DNA of 64,000 nt, taken from positions 3,394,501 through 3,458,500 of the forward strand of contig NZ_CP073588.1 of NCBI RefSeq assembly GCF_021560015.1, in the 5' to 3' direction. Of this stretch, positions 50,546 to 60,023 are shown in pieces. Within the stretch, counting starts at the first letter, position 1, and each line of letters opens with the position of its first letter. The position numbers and the translations under genes are program-made. This DNA is from Shewanella vesiculosa. Lineage in GTDB: Bacteria > Pseudomonadota > Gammaproteobacteria > Enterobacterales > Shewanellaceae. Under the pieces are notes generated by a model that had not been told where the DNA came from, searched no databases, and saw only the letters and a list, made by a program, of their open reading frames with translations.

Positions 50546-51883
50546 TCACATATCCGCTTCAGCAAGTGGTTGACGTAATTGGGCGCGCACATTGTCCATA
50601 CCCGAGTAAAACTCCTTCATCATCAATAATCCGAGCATTTTGCCATTGTCGGTCACAATCAGTTTGTCAGGATTAATAGGATCATTTTTCAGTGCCCCCA
50701 TCGCTTTCATTGATGCCATTTCTTTAAACAAGGCGGTATCTAAATTAACGTTAAAAGTATCGCGAAAATATTGACGCGATAAACGCCCAGAAAACATCCC
50801 CAGTAAAAAACGATACTGCATGACTTCTTTTAGCTGATATTTTTTCTGTTGCTCAACAGCCATTCGACCTTCAGCAATACGTTGTTGATATTTTTTTAGC
50901 GAAAAAGTATTTACATATAAGGTGTCATTTAAAAAACTAAATGAGCCTGAACCGACACCAAGATATTCATCATAGTCGATCACATACTCATCAAAACCTT
51001 CATCATTGGTTTTACCAAACGCCCATGCAGACAATTGAGTATATTGCCCAGTTAAGCGATTTAAAATTTGGCGGTACTGATTAACCATTTCACCATGAGG
51101 TGCTGCCAGATCTGCTTTGACACTTTTACGCGTTTGATGGGTGATCATCAATGGATAAGTGGTAATTTGGCGCGGATCGAGTTTAGACGCCATTTCAAGG
51201 TCAGACCGAATAATCTCTTCTGTTTGCCCACGAAAGCCAAAAATCAAATCAACGTTAATGATCGGAAATAGCTCTTTAGCTGCCATAATGCGGTCAAAGG
51301 TTTGCTGGCCTGAACCAAACTTATCTAATCGATCAGTCATTTTTAAAATGCCGTCGTCAAAGCTTTGTACCCCAATCGACATTCTGTCGACCAAACCTTT
51401 TAACTGCTTAAACTCAGGGCTGGCTAAATGTTGTGGATCCGACTCACAAGAGACTTCTTTAATGCCAGGAAAGAGATTTTTTGCGTGTTCAATTGTGCGG
51501 GCTAATTCATCTTCAAGTACGGTAGTCGTTCCGCCACCAATGTACATAGATTCAAACTCATAGCCTAAATCTTTGGCCATTTGCATTTCTTTGCGCAGCG
51601 CCACAAAATATTCGCGCGCTTTGTCTTCACGGAATAAAAATCGGTGAAAAGTACAAAATGAACACAAGGTATGGCAAAACGGAATGTGTGCGTACAACAT
51701 GTATTTTTTGCCTTCAACGGGCTTAGGCATGCGGTCTGTTGAGATGGTGTCGAGACGCAAATTCTTATCAACATAATATTGCATCACCCGCTCCATAGAA
51801 CTGATCATCCAATTGGGTACCGTAATATTTGACTGATAAGGTTTAATCAGCTCATGACTGGCTGATTGAATAATTGGAGACAT
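50546..51883 (-). CDS. HemN/HemW-like radical SAM protein
   Basis: A 445-residue radical SAM enzyme. The cluster motif CHTLCSFCTF (CxxxCxxC) follows YMLYAHIPF, and the HemN family marks SMYIGGGTTTVLEDEL, VSCESDPQHL and RMSIGVQSFDDGILKM are present. An extra N-terminal segment of ~60 residues distinguishes it from HemW. It is annotated in relatives as a coproporphyrinogen III oxidase family protein, but HemN's own substrate residues cannot be confirmed here, so haem-related chemistry (oxidase, haem chaperone or haem-degrading methyltransferase of the HutW/ChuW type) remains open. It is a single gene with its own terminator. Confidence 0.83.
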   Translation of the reverse strand: MSPIIQSASHELIKPYQSNITVPNWMISSMERVMQYYVDKNLRLDTISTDRMPKPVEGKKYMLYAHIPFCHTLCSFCTFHRFLFREDKAREYFVALRKEMQMAKDLGYEFESMYIGGGTTTVLEDELARTIEHAKNLFPGIKEVSCESDPQHLASPEFKQLKGLVDRMSIGVQSFDDGILKMTDRLDKFGSGQQTFDRIMAAKELFPIINVDLIFGFRGQTEEIIRSDLEMASKLDPRQITTYPLMITHQTRKSVKADLAAPHGEMVNQYRQILNRLTGQYTQLSAWAFGKTNDEGFDEYVIDYDEYLGVGSGSFSFLNDTLYVNTFSLKKYQQRIAEGRMAVEQQKKYQLKEVMQYRFLLGMFSGRLSRQYFRDTFNVNLDTALFKEMASMKAMGALKNDPINPDKLIVTDNGKMLGLLMMKEFYSGMDNVRAQLRQPLAEADM

Positions 51884-52226
51884 AAAAAATCCTAACTGAA
51901 TGAGTCACTGAGAGCAAAAACCATTGATAAAAAGCGCTAAATAAAAGACGCACTGTAGATGCAGGAAATCAAAATAACACTTTATAAATTGCTAAAATGC
52001 GAACTCGCCAACAAATACATAAACTAACACGCTTATCCTTACCCATTTGTTAAGCAGATCATGTTTTAGACACTGCTGTTAGATCGCCAATGAAACAGTT
52101 TATGCCGCAACCAAAACAAACAGATAAAATAAAGGCTAGATCGCGCAATATCGAATAATTGGTTAGGAATAAAATAGAATCTGGATACTCTTAGTCTTAG
52201 TGCAGCATTTAGGGAAATAATAGCGA
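51884..52226. other. Intergenic region upstream of the HemN-like gene
   Basis: 343 AT-rich bases between two minus-strand genes. It should hold the HemN-like promoter and the end of the yqfB transcript. No convincing hairpin, operator or coding stretch was found. Confidence 0.4.
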
Positions 52227-52550
52227 TTAAGCTGCAACCAATTTAAATGAAATCATAAATAATGTTGGCTGATTAGGATAGACCTTCTGAATAAGCAGCT
52301 TTAACTCTGCTAATGGCAAGCTTTCTTGGGCGGCATGAAACTCATTAATGTCAGCAAATGCTAATGGCTCAACCGCCAAAATCATAATGTCACACACTTT
52401 AATATGGTTTTCGAGGGTGAACACCTCAACTTGGCTACCAGGTTGGTAATGGCTCTCGCTTATATCGCGGATAGTAATGGTTTTTAGTCCAGATGCGACT
52501 AACGGCGTTAAAAATTCAAAAAAGGTAATTTGCGTTGGTGCAGCTGACAT
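52227..52550 (-). CDS. yqfB: N4-acetylcytidine amidohydrolase, ASCH domain (YqfB)
   Basis: A 107-residue ASCH-fold protein close to E. coli YqfB (103 aa), which hydrolyses N4-acetylcytidine. QITFFEFLTPLVASGLKTIT and IRDISESHYQPGS align with the family start, and LAELKLLIQKVYPN with the region carrying the catalytic Glu. The Lys and Thr of LKTIT correspond to the catalytic Lys21 and Thr24. It lies 58 bases downstream of the AraC gene on the same strand. Confidence 0.9.
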   Translation of the reverse strand: MSAAPTQITFFEFLTPLVASGLKTITIRDISESHYQPGSQVEVFTLENHIKVCDIMILAVEPLAFADINEFHAAQESLPLAELKLLIQKVYPNQPTLFMISFKLVAA

Positions 52551-52608
52551 AAGGAAACCTTAACAGAAAACATAAGATGGGTTTATAGCACCTTATCGAT
52601 ATAAAATA

Positions 52609-53478
52609 TTATAACCTAGCGCACTCGCCCGGGCTTTGATCAAAGTAGCGTTTAAACTCACGACTAAACTGGGCAGTACTTTCATAACCCACTTGTGTCG
52701 ATACCTCTTTGACCTTGAGTTTTTGCAGTTGCAGTAATGCTTTGGCCTTATTCAGGCGAATTTTCTTCAAGTATTGTATCGGTGAAGATGCGGTGACTTC
52801 TTTAAAGCAACGATGAAATGCAGACGGGCTCATATTAACTAGGCTGGCTAATGTGTCGACTTCGACCGACTCACCATAATGCTTATGAATATAACTGAGG
52901 GCTTTTTCAACCCTAGATAAACGTGTGTGGCTTAAGGATAATGCATACAATGGCGCTGCGTTAGGTGAGTCTAACAAACGATATAACAACTCAAGCACTA
53001 ACGCCTCACCCATCACTTTAGCCTCAAGCGGTGATTGCAATGCTTGCAATAGTCTAATCACGCTACAATCCATGTCTTCAGTGTTGTCTGCAACAAAAAA
53101 ACCACTCTGACGCGATTCATTTAAATCTTTGGGAATTTGATTATGCTCGTCCATCAGCCGAATAATATAATTAAGCTGTACTAAGTCGATATCAACCATC
53201 AACACTAATACCGGTTCTTCAATACTGGCGAAGGTTTCACACTCTACCGGCAATGGTACCGTCATCACTAACGAACGCTGGCGATCGTAATCGAAGCTTT
53301 GATTGTCTAAGTAAACCCGCTTTTTACCTTGGCCAACAATGAGTACACCTTGCGAGTAGCACATTGGTCCGCGCGCGCCATACTGCGAGCTACGAAATAC
53401 ATTAACACCCGCTAAATGAGTATGATTAACGCCTTCTTTAGGCGCAAGCGGCGCCATTAATCTTGCTATCTCACTCAT
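52609..53478 (-). CDS. AraC-family regulator (YqhC-like)
   Basis: A 289-residue transcription factor. The N-terminal effector domain (VLIVGQGKKRVYLDNQSFDY, SLVMTVPLPVECE) belongs to the AraC_N (PF06719) group, and two helix-turn-helix motifs follow (VDTLASLVNMSPSAFHRCFK, EVSTQVGYESTAQFSREFKR). It is divergent from a yqhD-type aldehyde reductase gene, exactly the arrangement of E. coli yqhC/yqhD, where YqhC activates yqhD in response to aldehydes. The shared 250-base region between them would contain its sites. Confidence 0.9.
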   Translation of the reverse strand: MSEIARLMAPLAPKEGVNHTHLAGVNVFRSSQYGARGPMCYSQGVLIVGQGKKRVYLDNQSFDYDRQRSLVMTVPLPVECETFASIEEPVLVLMVDIDLVQLNYIIRLMDEHNQIPKDLNESRQSGFFVADNTEDMDCSVIRLLQALQSPLEAKVMGEALVLELLYRLLDSPNAAPLYALSLSHTRLSRVEKALSYIHKHYGESVEVDTLASLVNMSPSAFHRCFKEVTASSPIQYLKKIRLNKAKALLQLQKLKVKEVSTQVGYESTAQFSREFKRYFDQSPGECARL

Positions 53479-53731
53479 ACCCTTCCCCTCAGAATAAATT
53501 ATGGTGCTGATACTAGCAAAAAAGCAGAAAAAGGTATTTAATTTATCTAAAAATCATCATATTAATACAATAAAGATAGGAATAGGCATGAACACGATAG
53601 TTCTGTGTATGTTTATTTTGACTCAAAGGGCTATCATAGCCAGATGATTTATCGTTGCTGTTGTGTATAAAAAAACTATATACACAAGAAGCCAACTCTT
53701 TGTTTCAGCGCAAAACCAAAAGGCGTCTATT

Positions 53732-54895
53732 ATGCTTAATTTTGATTATCGTAACCCTACACATGTTGTTTTCGGTAAAGACCGTATCGTAGAGTTAGAC
53801 AAGCTTGTTCCAGCCAATGCAAGAGTATTAATCACTTATGGCGGTGGCAGCGTTCAGCGTTTTGGCACATTAGATAAAGTTAAAGCTGCATTAGGTGACC
53901 GCGTAGTATTTGAGTTCGGCGGCATTGAAGCGAACCCTAAGTACGACACACTCATTAAAGCGGTTGAAGTTGCTCGTAAAGAAAACATCGACTTCTTACT
54001 CGCTGTTGGTGGTGGCTCAGTGATGGACGGTACTAAGTTTATCGCTTTAGCGACTCAGTTTGATGGCGACACGGCAAGCTTATTACATCACGGCTTTACA
54101 CCAGTACCCGTGGCTAACGACAAGGTTATTCCACTGGGAGTTATTGCAACGCTTCCTGCAACGGGTTCTGAAATGAACGCCTTTGCAGTAGTCAGCTATA
54201 AAGGTGGTAAATTCCCGGTAAATCATCCATGCGTTTACCCAACGTTTGCCATGCTTGATCCAGAATTGACTTTTAGCTTACCAAAAATCCAAGTGGCAAA
54301 TGGTGTAGTCGATGCCTTTGTACACGTACTTGAGCAATATGCGACCTATCCTGTTGATGCCCGTGTACAAGACCGCATGGCTGAAGGTATTTTACGTACC
54401 CTAATCGAAGTTGGTCCTATTACGGTTGAAGAACCAACCAATTATGATGCTCGTGCTAACTTAATGTGGAGTGCAACATCGGCCTTAAACGGCATGATCG
54501 GCACTGGCGTTCCTTTAGATTGGTCGACGCACATGATTGGCCATGAATTAACTGCATTATTCCATATTGACCATGCGCAAACCTTAGCCGTTGTGTTGCC
54601 ATCATTATGGCGCGTATTGAAAGAGCAAAAACACGCTAAATTAGTGCAATACGCTGCACGCGTTTGGGATATTACTGAAGGTGATGAAGGCAGCCGTGTA
54701 GATCAAGCGATTGATAAAACAGAGGCGTTCTTCAAGCAAGTAGGGTTACCGACACGCTTGCGCGATCATGGTGTCACTCAAGATCAGCTTGGCCTAGTGA
54801 TAGATGCTTTAGAAGCACACGGTATGACGGCATTATCTGAAAGCGGCAAAGTAGATTTAGCTACCAGTCGCAAGATTTTAGACATGGCGTGGTAA
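53732..54895 (+). CDS. yqhD: NADPH-dependent aldehyde reductase / iron-type alcohol dehydrogenase (YqhD-like)
   Basis: A 387-residue group III alcohol dehydrogenase, the same length as E. coli YqhD, which detoxifies short aldehydes such as methylglyoxal and acrolein products using NADPH. ITYGGGSVQRFG and VGGGSVMDGTKF bind the dinucleotide, ATLPATGSEMNAFAVVS is conserved, and the metal site lies in GVVDAFVHVLEQY and MIGHELTALFHIDHAQTL. The ATG at 53732 has AAAAGG nine bases upstream; a 23-codon upstream extension is not conserved. Regulation by the divergent AraC protein is inferred. Confidence 0.93.
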   Translation: MLNFDYRNPTHVVFGKDRIVELDKLVPANARVLITYGGGSVQRFGTLDKVKAALGDRVVFEFGGIEANPKYDTLIKAVEVARKENIDFLLAVGGGSVMDGTKFIALATQFDGDTASLLHHGFTPVPVANDKVIPLGVIATLPATGSEMNAFAVVSYKGGKFPVNHPCVYPTFAMLDPELTFSLPKIQVANGVVDAFVHVLEQYATYPVDARVQDRMAEGILRTLIEVGPITVEEPTNYDARANLMWSATSALNGMIGTGVPLDWSTHMIGHELTALFHIDHAQTLAVVLPSLWRVLKEQKHAKLVQYAARVWDITEGDEGSRVDQAIDKTEAFFKQVGLPTRLRDHGVTQDQLGLVIDALEAHGMTALSESGKVDLATSRKILDMAW

Positions 54896-54907
54896 TAGTA
54901 CTGATAA

Positions 54908-54937
54908 CCCAAACGATAAGCTCATTGATCGTTTGGG
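54908..54937 (+). terminator. Inverted repeat after yqhD
   Basis: CCCAAACGAT and ATCGTTTGGG form a perfect ten-base stem 13 bases past the yqhD stop. No T run follows, so on its own it would be a weak terminator or an mRNA-stabilising 3' hairpin; the stronger hairpin is 23 bases further on. Confidence 0.55.
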
Positions 54938-54959
54938 CTTGAGTTACCACTGATACAAA

Positions 54960-54996
54960 AAAGGGCTTAACAATGACTATCATTGTTAAGCCCTTT
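54960..54996. terminator. Strong bidirectional terminator downstream of yqhD
   Basis: A perfect 16-base inverted repeat (AAAGGGCTTAACAATG against its complement) around an ACTAT loop, flanked by A's on the left and a T-rich tail on the right. It serves yqhD and possibly the convergent SMR transporter gene. Confidence 0.8.
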
Positions 54997-55102
54997 ATAT
55001 TGCCTCGAAACGGACGACGAATGCGCACAATAAGTTGCTAATCAATACCGTTACTTAACAGACTAGGACTCAATAGCTCATGCCTACTTATTAGTTAACG
55101 CG

Positions 55103-55436
55103 CTAATGCGGAGTCACATTTGAGAATAAGTTCATCACAACGACACCGACTAAAATGAACGCCATCCCCACCAGTGCACCTAAATCTAATTTTTGCCCAT
55201 ACATCACCCAAGCAATAAGTGTAATTAATACGATACCCAGTCCAGCCCAAGTAGCGTAAGCAACACCAACAGGAATACTTTTTAGTGCGAGAGATAAAAA
55301 AATAAAAAGATAATACGTAGCCGACAACAACTACGATTGAAGGCGCTAATTTTGAAAATCCATCACTGGCTTTTAGCGCTGAAGTGGCTACCACTTCAGT
55401 TAAAATGGCCACACTTAAAAATATCCAACTTTTCAT
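55103..55436 (-). CDS. Small multidrug resistance (SMR/EmrE-type) transporter (frameshifted)
   Basis: A four-helix proton-coupled efflux protein of the SMR family. It begins [20 protein letters not shown] with the essential Glu14 in helix 1. The frame breaks at the A7 run 55296-55302 (T7 on the coding strand). Removing one base gives [20 protein letters not shown] and [20 protein letters not shown], then ends FSNVTPH, for 110 residues, the standard SMR length. [15 protein letters not shown] is the second SMR hallmark. As written, helices 3-4 would be out of frame. Substrates probably include cationic dyes and disinfectants, or guanidinium if it is of the Gdx type; EmrE type fits better. Confidence 0.87.
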
Positions 55437-55862
55437 GTTTTACATTCTATAAAGACAAAACAGCCGGGAAGTATAAAGCCTAAATAATAAAAAAACAGTC
55501 TAGTCTTTTATCTCCTCTTCTGCGCCACAGTAGATTTAACAACCACATAATACGTGGCTAATATCGCCATTTATTAATCGATAACATTACGGTTCTAAGC
55601 AGAAAACATTAAGCTGCTATCTTGATCATTGTGCCTGTGACCTATCGGCGATAAAAACGATGAGCGACAAGATGTGAAAAATATGGCTGGCGACACCTAG
55701 AATCCATAGCTGGAATCAATGAGCGAAAAATTATAATTCAGCGATAAAGTTAACCCTAAACATACAGCCAGCATAAGCTAGCCATTGTGGCTCGTAGCAC
55801 CTTTAACGACAAGCCAAAGCATAAATATCAATGTATTAAGCAAACAAAAACTATAAACAAAG
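55437..55862. other. Intergenic region between the SMR and RhtA genes
   Basis: 426 bases without a supported gene on either strand. It should carry the SMR gene's promoter and the RhtA gene's 3' end. I saw no clear hairpin, repeat or conserved operator. Confidence 0.4.
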
Positions 55863-56732
55863 CTACACGCCCATCTCAATGGCTTTTTTAGGCGTAAAAC
55901 TACTGCCGATAGAAGCGATAATCACTAAACCGATTGCGGCCCACTGGAGCAAGGTCAATTGCTCACTTAAAATAATAAAACCCGCCAATGCGGCAATTGC
56001 AGGCTCTAAACTCATCAACACACTAAAAGCTTGTGTCGGCATATTTCTCAAGGCCACCATTTCCAAAGAATAAGGCAAAGCACTGGATAACACCCCGACT
56101 AATAATCCAAGCGGTAACACTTCCCAACTCAGTAATGCCATGCCTTGGCTAACTGCGCCAATAGGTACCAGAAAGACTGCAGCAACAGTCATGCCTAAGG
56201 CAACTGTGATGCCACCTGATGCTTGCTTGCCTGTGCGAGTTCCAAACAAAATATAACCAGCCCAACATGCTCCGGCGCCTAATGCCATTAATGCACCAGT
56301 GAGATCAAGCCCTTGTGCGCTAGATAAATCAGGCATTAACAGCAAAATCCCCGCAATGGCACAAGCAACCCAAAATAGATCGCTTTTACGCTTAGAGCCA
56401 AATAAAGCGACCGCTAAAGGGCCGGTGAACTCCAGCGCAACAGCTATCCCCAGAGGAATGCGATCAATGGCTAAGTAAAACAGGATATTCATCCCACCTA
56501 AACATAGGCCATAAATAATAATACTCTGCCAATCTCGGCCTTGTGGTAATGCTCTCCATGGGCGAAACACCAACCAAAGTACGGTAGCAGCAAAGCCTAA
56601 ACGCAAAGCGGTGGTGCCTTCTGGCCCAACCAAAGGGAAAAGTTGCTTGGCTAAAGAAGCGCCGGATTGAATGGTCACCATAGCCAGTAACACACTACCG
56701 ACAGCGGTCAGAAGTACACGATTGATTTGCAT
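55863..56732 (-). CDS. DMT-superfamily exporter, RhtA-like
   Basis: A 289-residue inner-membrane exporter with ten helices in two EamA repeats. SLAKQLFPLVGPEGTTALRL and FYLAIDRIPLGIAVALEFTG are close to E. coli RhtA (295 aa), the threonine/homoserine exporter; ALPYSLEMVALRNMPTQAFS is the same region in the second half. The substrate assignment is by similarity only. The gene is single; the 312-base space upstream must contain its promoter. Confidence 0.87.
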   Translation of the reverse strand: MQINRVLLTAVGSVLLAMVTIQSGASLAKQLFPLVGPEGTTALRLGFAATVLWLVFRPWRALPQGRDWQSIIIYGLCLGGMNILFYLAIDRIPLGIAVALEFTGPLAVALFGSKRKSDLFWVACAIAGILLLMPDLSSAQGLDLTGALMALGAGACWAGYILFGTRTGKQASGGITVALGMTVAAVFLVPIGAVSQGMALLSWEVLPLGLLVGVLSSALPYSLEMVALRNMPTQAFSVLMSLEPAIAALAGFIILSEQLTLLQWAAIGLVIIASIGSSFTPKKAIEMGV

Positions 56733-57044
56733 TTAGAGGATATCCAAAAATAAAAAACGAAGTGCTGGGCCGGCATTCTACCTGAGACAGATAAAACCCT
56801 GCAGCAATAATTAGCGTCTGTCACACAAGTTATATCATTCAGATACCGAAAAGATAGCAACAGAGGTTGATGATATGTGAGGCCGTCGACCGGCTAAGCA
56901 AAAATTCACAGAGTTAATTATCTTCTCGACATAAAGACTGGCACAACGATGGTTAAATGTAGATAAGTTAACTGAGCATCATCCTTTTTGTTGACTCCCT
57001 TTGTCGTCTGGAGATTGTCCAATGTTACCTAACGATAGTATTGA
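56733..57044. other. Intergenic region between the RhtA and ZIP genes
   Basis: 312 bases holding the RhtA promoter side and the ZIP gene's 3' end. No gene, hairpin terminator or repeat could be supported. Confidence 0.35.
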
Positions 57045-57758
57045 TTATGCGGTTAACATTAACCCCAGCATACCAAGGCAAAACCCTAATACAGCTCCCA
57101 TTGGCGGTGCCCAACGTTGTTCTAGTTTTACCTGAGGAGCTAAATCTTGAAATATTGAATAGAGAATACCGCCAGAGGCAAACAGCATGACTGCGGCAAT
57201 CACTTTTGGCGACTCTGAAAGCCATAAATAGCCAGACATGGCTGCTATGGGGCCCAGCAATGCCATAAAACAAAACATAAGAATAATTTTATGGGGCCGA
57301 AAAGCGGAAGAGCCATTTAACTCACGATAAGCACTAAATCCTTCTGGCACATTTTGGAGCGCGATTAACCCTGCAAGTAAAAATGCATTACTGCTGCCCG
57401 TTGCAAATGCGGCTCCCAGAGCAATGGACTCAGGAATAAAGTCAGCCAGCATTGCAGCAAGCTGGCTAGCAGGCGTCGCTATTTTTTGCAGGTAAATATC
57501 AAGGGCCATAAAGCTCAGCCCACCGACCATAAACCAGATACAAGCAGATAATGGCTTAAGATGCGCTATACCCTCTGGTACTAAAACCAAAGCAACGGCA
57601 GACAATAGTGCCCCACCGCCAAAAGCCATGACACTGTGCCTAAACTCCTGCTCAAGCCACTCACTGCTGACGTTCTCAAAACGGGCAATTAAGGCCCCTA
57701 ATGGCATAGCCAAACCAGCAAGCAATGTGGTTGCTAAAACCGTTAGCAGCAAAGACAT
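57045..57758 (-). CDS. ZIP-family metal transporter
   Basis: A 237-residue ZIP (ZupT/GufA-like) permease with about eight helices. The two metal-site helices appear as LADFIPESIALGAAFATG and ALIALQNVPEGFSAYRE-like sequence. In classical ZIPs both begin with His (HNxPEG); here they read DFIPES and QNVPEG, so the histidines are replaced by Asp and Gln. This variant recurs in some bacterial subfamilies and could alter metal choice. TTTAAGGATT precedes the ATG, and a ~200-base leader lies upstream. Confidence 0.88.
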   Translation of the reverse strand: MSLLLTVLATTLLAGLAMPLGALIARFENVSSEWLEQEFRHSVMAFGGGALLSAVALVLVPEGIAHLKPLSACIWFMVGGLSFMALDIYLQKIATPASQLAAMLADFIPESIALGAAFATGSSNAFLLAGLIALQNVPEGFSAYRELNGSSAFRPHKIILMFCFMALLGPIAAMSGYLWLSESPKVIAAVMLFASGGILYSIFQDLAPQVKLEQRWAPPMGAVLGFCLGMLGLMLTA

Positions 57759-57974
57759 GATTAAATCCTTAAAAGAGTATTACGCTGCTGTAACCTGCAT
57801 AACAGGACTAAGCTATGTGAGACGATATGGGGGCAGCCAACATCGTCATCATTTAAGACAGGTGCTGACTCATTATAAATCAAGCGCCTGATGAAATGGC
57901 TCCAATAAATCATATAAAAACAACCATGTCAGCCATGTTGAGAATAGACAACATTACCTGTTTCAATATGAAAT

Positions 57975-58898
57975 TTACATTTCTTCTCTAACTTGGCCAT
58001 AAGCTAACATGGCGAACAGCCCTGTACCGCCAATAATATTGCCCAGTAACATGGGACCGATATGGTGTGATAGCGCAGTGAACATATTCATCTCCCCATT
58101 GACAACAAGGCTAAATATTTCATTGGAGCCAGCAATAACATGAGTAAAGCCTCCAGCTGCAATTAACCATGTAAACATAATAATAACCAGCACTTCAGAC
58201 CCTTTTGCCGAGGGCAACATCCACACCAGTACGGCTATAAAAAAGCCCGCCGGAATGCCGCGCATCAGTGTCTCTGCCGGCGTTAACTCGGCGACATGGC
58301 GTGATATCTGGAGAACCGCGCTAAGGATCTCTTCTGTTAAAACGCTACCGTGAACGAAAATAGCCGCGGTAAACAAAGTGCCAACGAAATTAGCGGCCAA
58401 TACCACAGCCCACAAGCGAGCAGTGCACACCAGACGACGCTGTGTTGTGCTGGCTAGCAGCGGCAGTACAACTGTGATGGTGTTTTCAGTAAACAGCTGC
58501 AGTCTTGCTAAAATGACGAGTACAAAACCAAAAGTGTATCCAAGGCTTTCAATAAGCGACAAATAAGGGTGATCGGAGCCTAGATTACTTCGGATGATAC
58601 CTTCAGCCAACACCGATGATGAAATACCGATACCAGCCGCGATACCAGACCACCACAAAGAGAGTAGCGGCCGCTGCAGTTCCTCCTGACCTTCACGCAG
58701 AATAATAGAATAGACGGTGAGTGATGAAAGACTGCCATGCTCATCCACAGCTTCACGCTCTGAACCTGTCAACGCTATCTCTACTTTTGTTGACTGCTTC
58801 TGCCGCTCTTCACGTTTAACAGCCTTGTTGTTTGGCTGTAGATCGTCGGTTGTTGACGACTTAGTATTATCGGCCTGTTCAGGTACAGGTTGTGTCAT
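57975..58898 (-). CDS. Formate/nitrite transporter family protein (YfdC-like)
   Basis: A 307-residue FNT channel-like protein. A polar ~70-residue N-terminal cytoplasmic extension (Lys/Glu/Gln-rich) precedes six helices. LWWSGIAAGIGISSSVLAEG, FGFVLVILARLQLFTENTIT and ANFVGTLFTAAIFVH are the family's conserved segments, and GGFTHVIAGSNEIFSLV carries the usual central His in THVIAGS. Length and the tail match E. coli YfdC (310 aa), whose substrate is unknown. It lies 216 bases upstream of the ZIP gene. Confidence 0.88.
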   Translation of the reverse strand: MTQPVPEQADNTKSSTTDDLQPNNKAVKREERQKQSTKVEIALTGSEREAVDEHGSLSSLTVYSIILREGQEELQRPLLSLWWSGIAAGIGISSSVLAEGIIRSNLGSDHPYLSLIESLGYTFGFVLVILARLQLFTENTITVVLPLLASTTQRRLVCTARLWAVVLAANFVGTLFTAAIFVHGSVLTEEILSAVLQISRHVAELTPAETLMRGIPAGFFIAVLVWMLPSAKGSEVLVIIMFTWLIAAGGFTHVIAGSNEIFSLVVNGEMNMFTALSHHIGPMLLGNIIGGTGLFAMLAYGQVREEM

Positions 58899-59225
58899 AT
58901 TGCTATCCTTCTCTGACTAAAATCCAGCTTGATGTTATAGCTAAGTGCATAAAGAATAGATGCTTTATGTCATCTATTCAACAAACACAGCGAGCAGTAT
59001 AATGGTCTGGCTAGGGTATTACGGGTCGATAATGTACCTGCGAGCTTGTGTTTACAGAACCGCTATTGAATATAAGAGATGAATTAAGCCAGTCCAAACC
59101 GAACGGTTTGCATCACTGATATCAAACGAGTAATTGATTTAGCACACAAAGCCAATTGACGTATCAGCGCAACAAAACTGGCGTATGAAATACGCTTGTT
59201 ATCAAAATGAATTGCGCATGTGAAG
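58899..59225. other. Intergenic region between the FNT and EcsC genes
   Basis: 327 bases, AT-rich, with the FNT promoter expected inside and the EcsC 3' end at the right. No gene or clear hairpin seen. Confidence 0.35.
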
Positions 59226-60023
59226 TTATCTATTGCCTTTTTGAGCTAACGATTCATAGGCGATTTTTACACTTTCATGTCCGTATACTCGCTCTAACTT
59301 TCGTACAATAAAATGCCCTCTGGCCATGTCTTGAAAATGATCAATAAACAAAGTATTGATGACAGCGCCACCAGCTGCGCCGATAGCGGGTACAGCTTGA
59401 GCTGCAGCTTTTTGCGTCACTTGAACGCCAAACTTTTCAGCGATTTTAGTAATTAACTTAACTAGAATAGGCGCGGCCTCATCGGTAAGCCCTTTTTTAA
59501 GCATAAATTCAGTGGCTTCAGACACAGATTTAGCTAGCGTAGCGCGTATGGCAAAGTATCCTGATTCACTACTATCATCCAAATCGCTTGCGCCTCCTAA
59601 TGCAAAGACCTCTAAACAAGCCATCTTGGTTTCCAGCGTAGTAATCAACTCGCCTTCACTTCGAGCAATATCAGCGATAGAGCGCAACATTATTGCTGTC
59701 GAAATAGGAAGCTCAACGGCAATTGCAGCTAAGCCAAAAAAACCACCCATACCACCACTCACCGCAACGCCTAATTTATGCCAAACATTAGACGACTGTT
59801 CTCCGGGAATATCTTTCATTGTAAATATCGCCGCATCAGACGCTTTAAGTAGCGATTTTTCTGTGACTTTGGCAATATTTTTATTCCAGTTTTCAGGTAG
59901 TAACGCTAAACCTTTTTCAATAGGAGTACCTATAAAGCTAGTTATTTTTACCGCTAGACCAGGGTTTTCTAATAGCGATTTCGCAACCAAAAGCTCTTTT
60001 CTGTGTGATTCTGAAATATTCAC
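59226..60023 (-). CDS. EcsC family protein
   Basis: A 265-residue protein of the EcsC family (PF12787). IPGEQSSNVWHKLGVAVSGG and MGGFFGLAAIAVELPISTAI match the membrane-associated hydrophobic core, and AAAQAVPAIGAAGGAVINTL followed by FIDHFQDMARGHFIVRKLER is the family's C-terminal signature. EcsC takes its name from the Bacillus ecs operon, but its biochemical role is not settled. The start is a GTG at 60023 with AAGGA six bases upstream. It is the next gene downstream of the toxin fragment, separated by 323 bases. Confidence 0.87.
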   Translation of the reverse strand: MNISESHRKELLVAKSLLENPGLAVKITSFIGTPIEKGLALLPENWNKNIAKVTEKSLLKASDAAIFTMKDIPGEQSSNVWHKLGVAVSGGMGGFFGLAAIAVELPISTAIMLRSIADIARSEGELITTLETKMACLEVFALGGASDLDDSSESGYFAIRATLAKSVSEATEFMLKKGLTDEAAPILVKLITKIAEKFGVQVTQKAAAQAVPAIGAAGGAVINTLFIDHFQDMARGHFIVRKLERVYGHESVKIAYESLAQKGNR

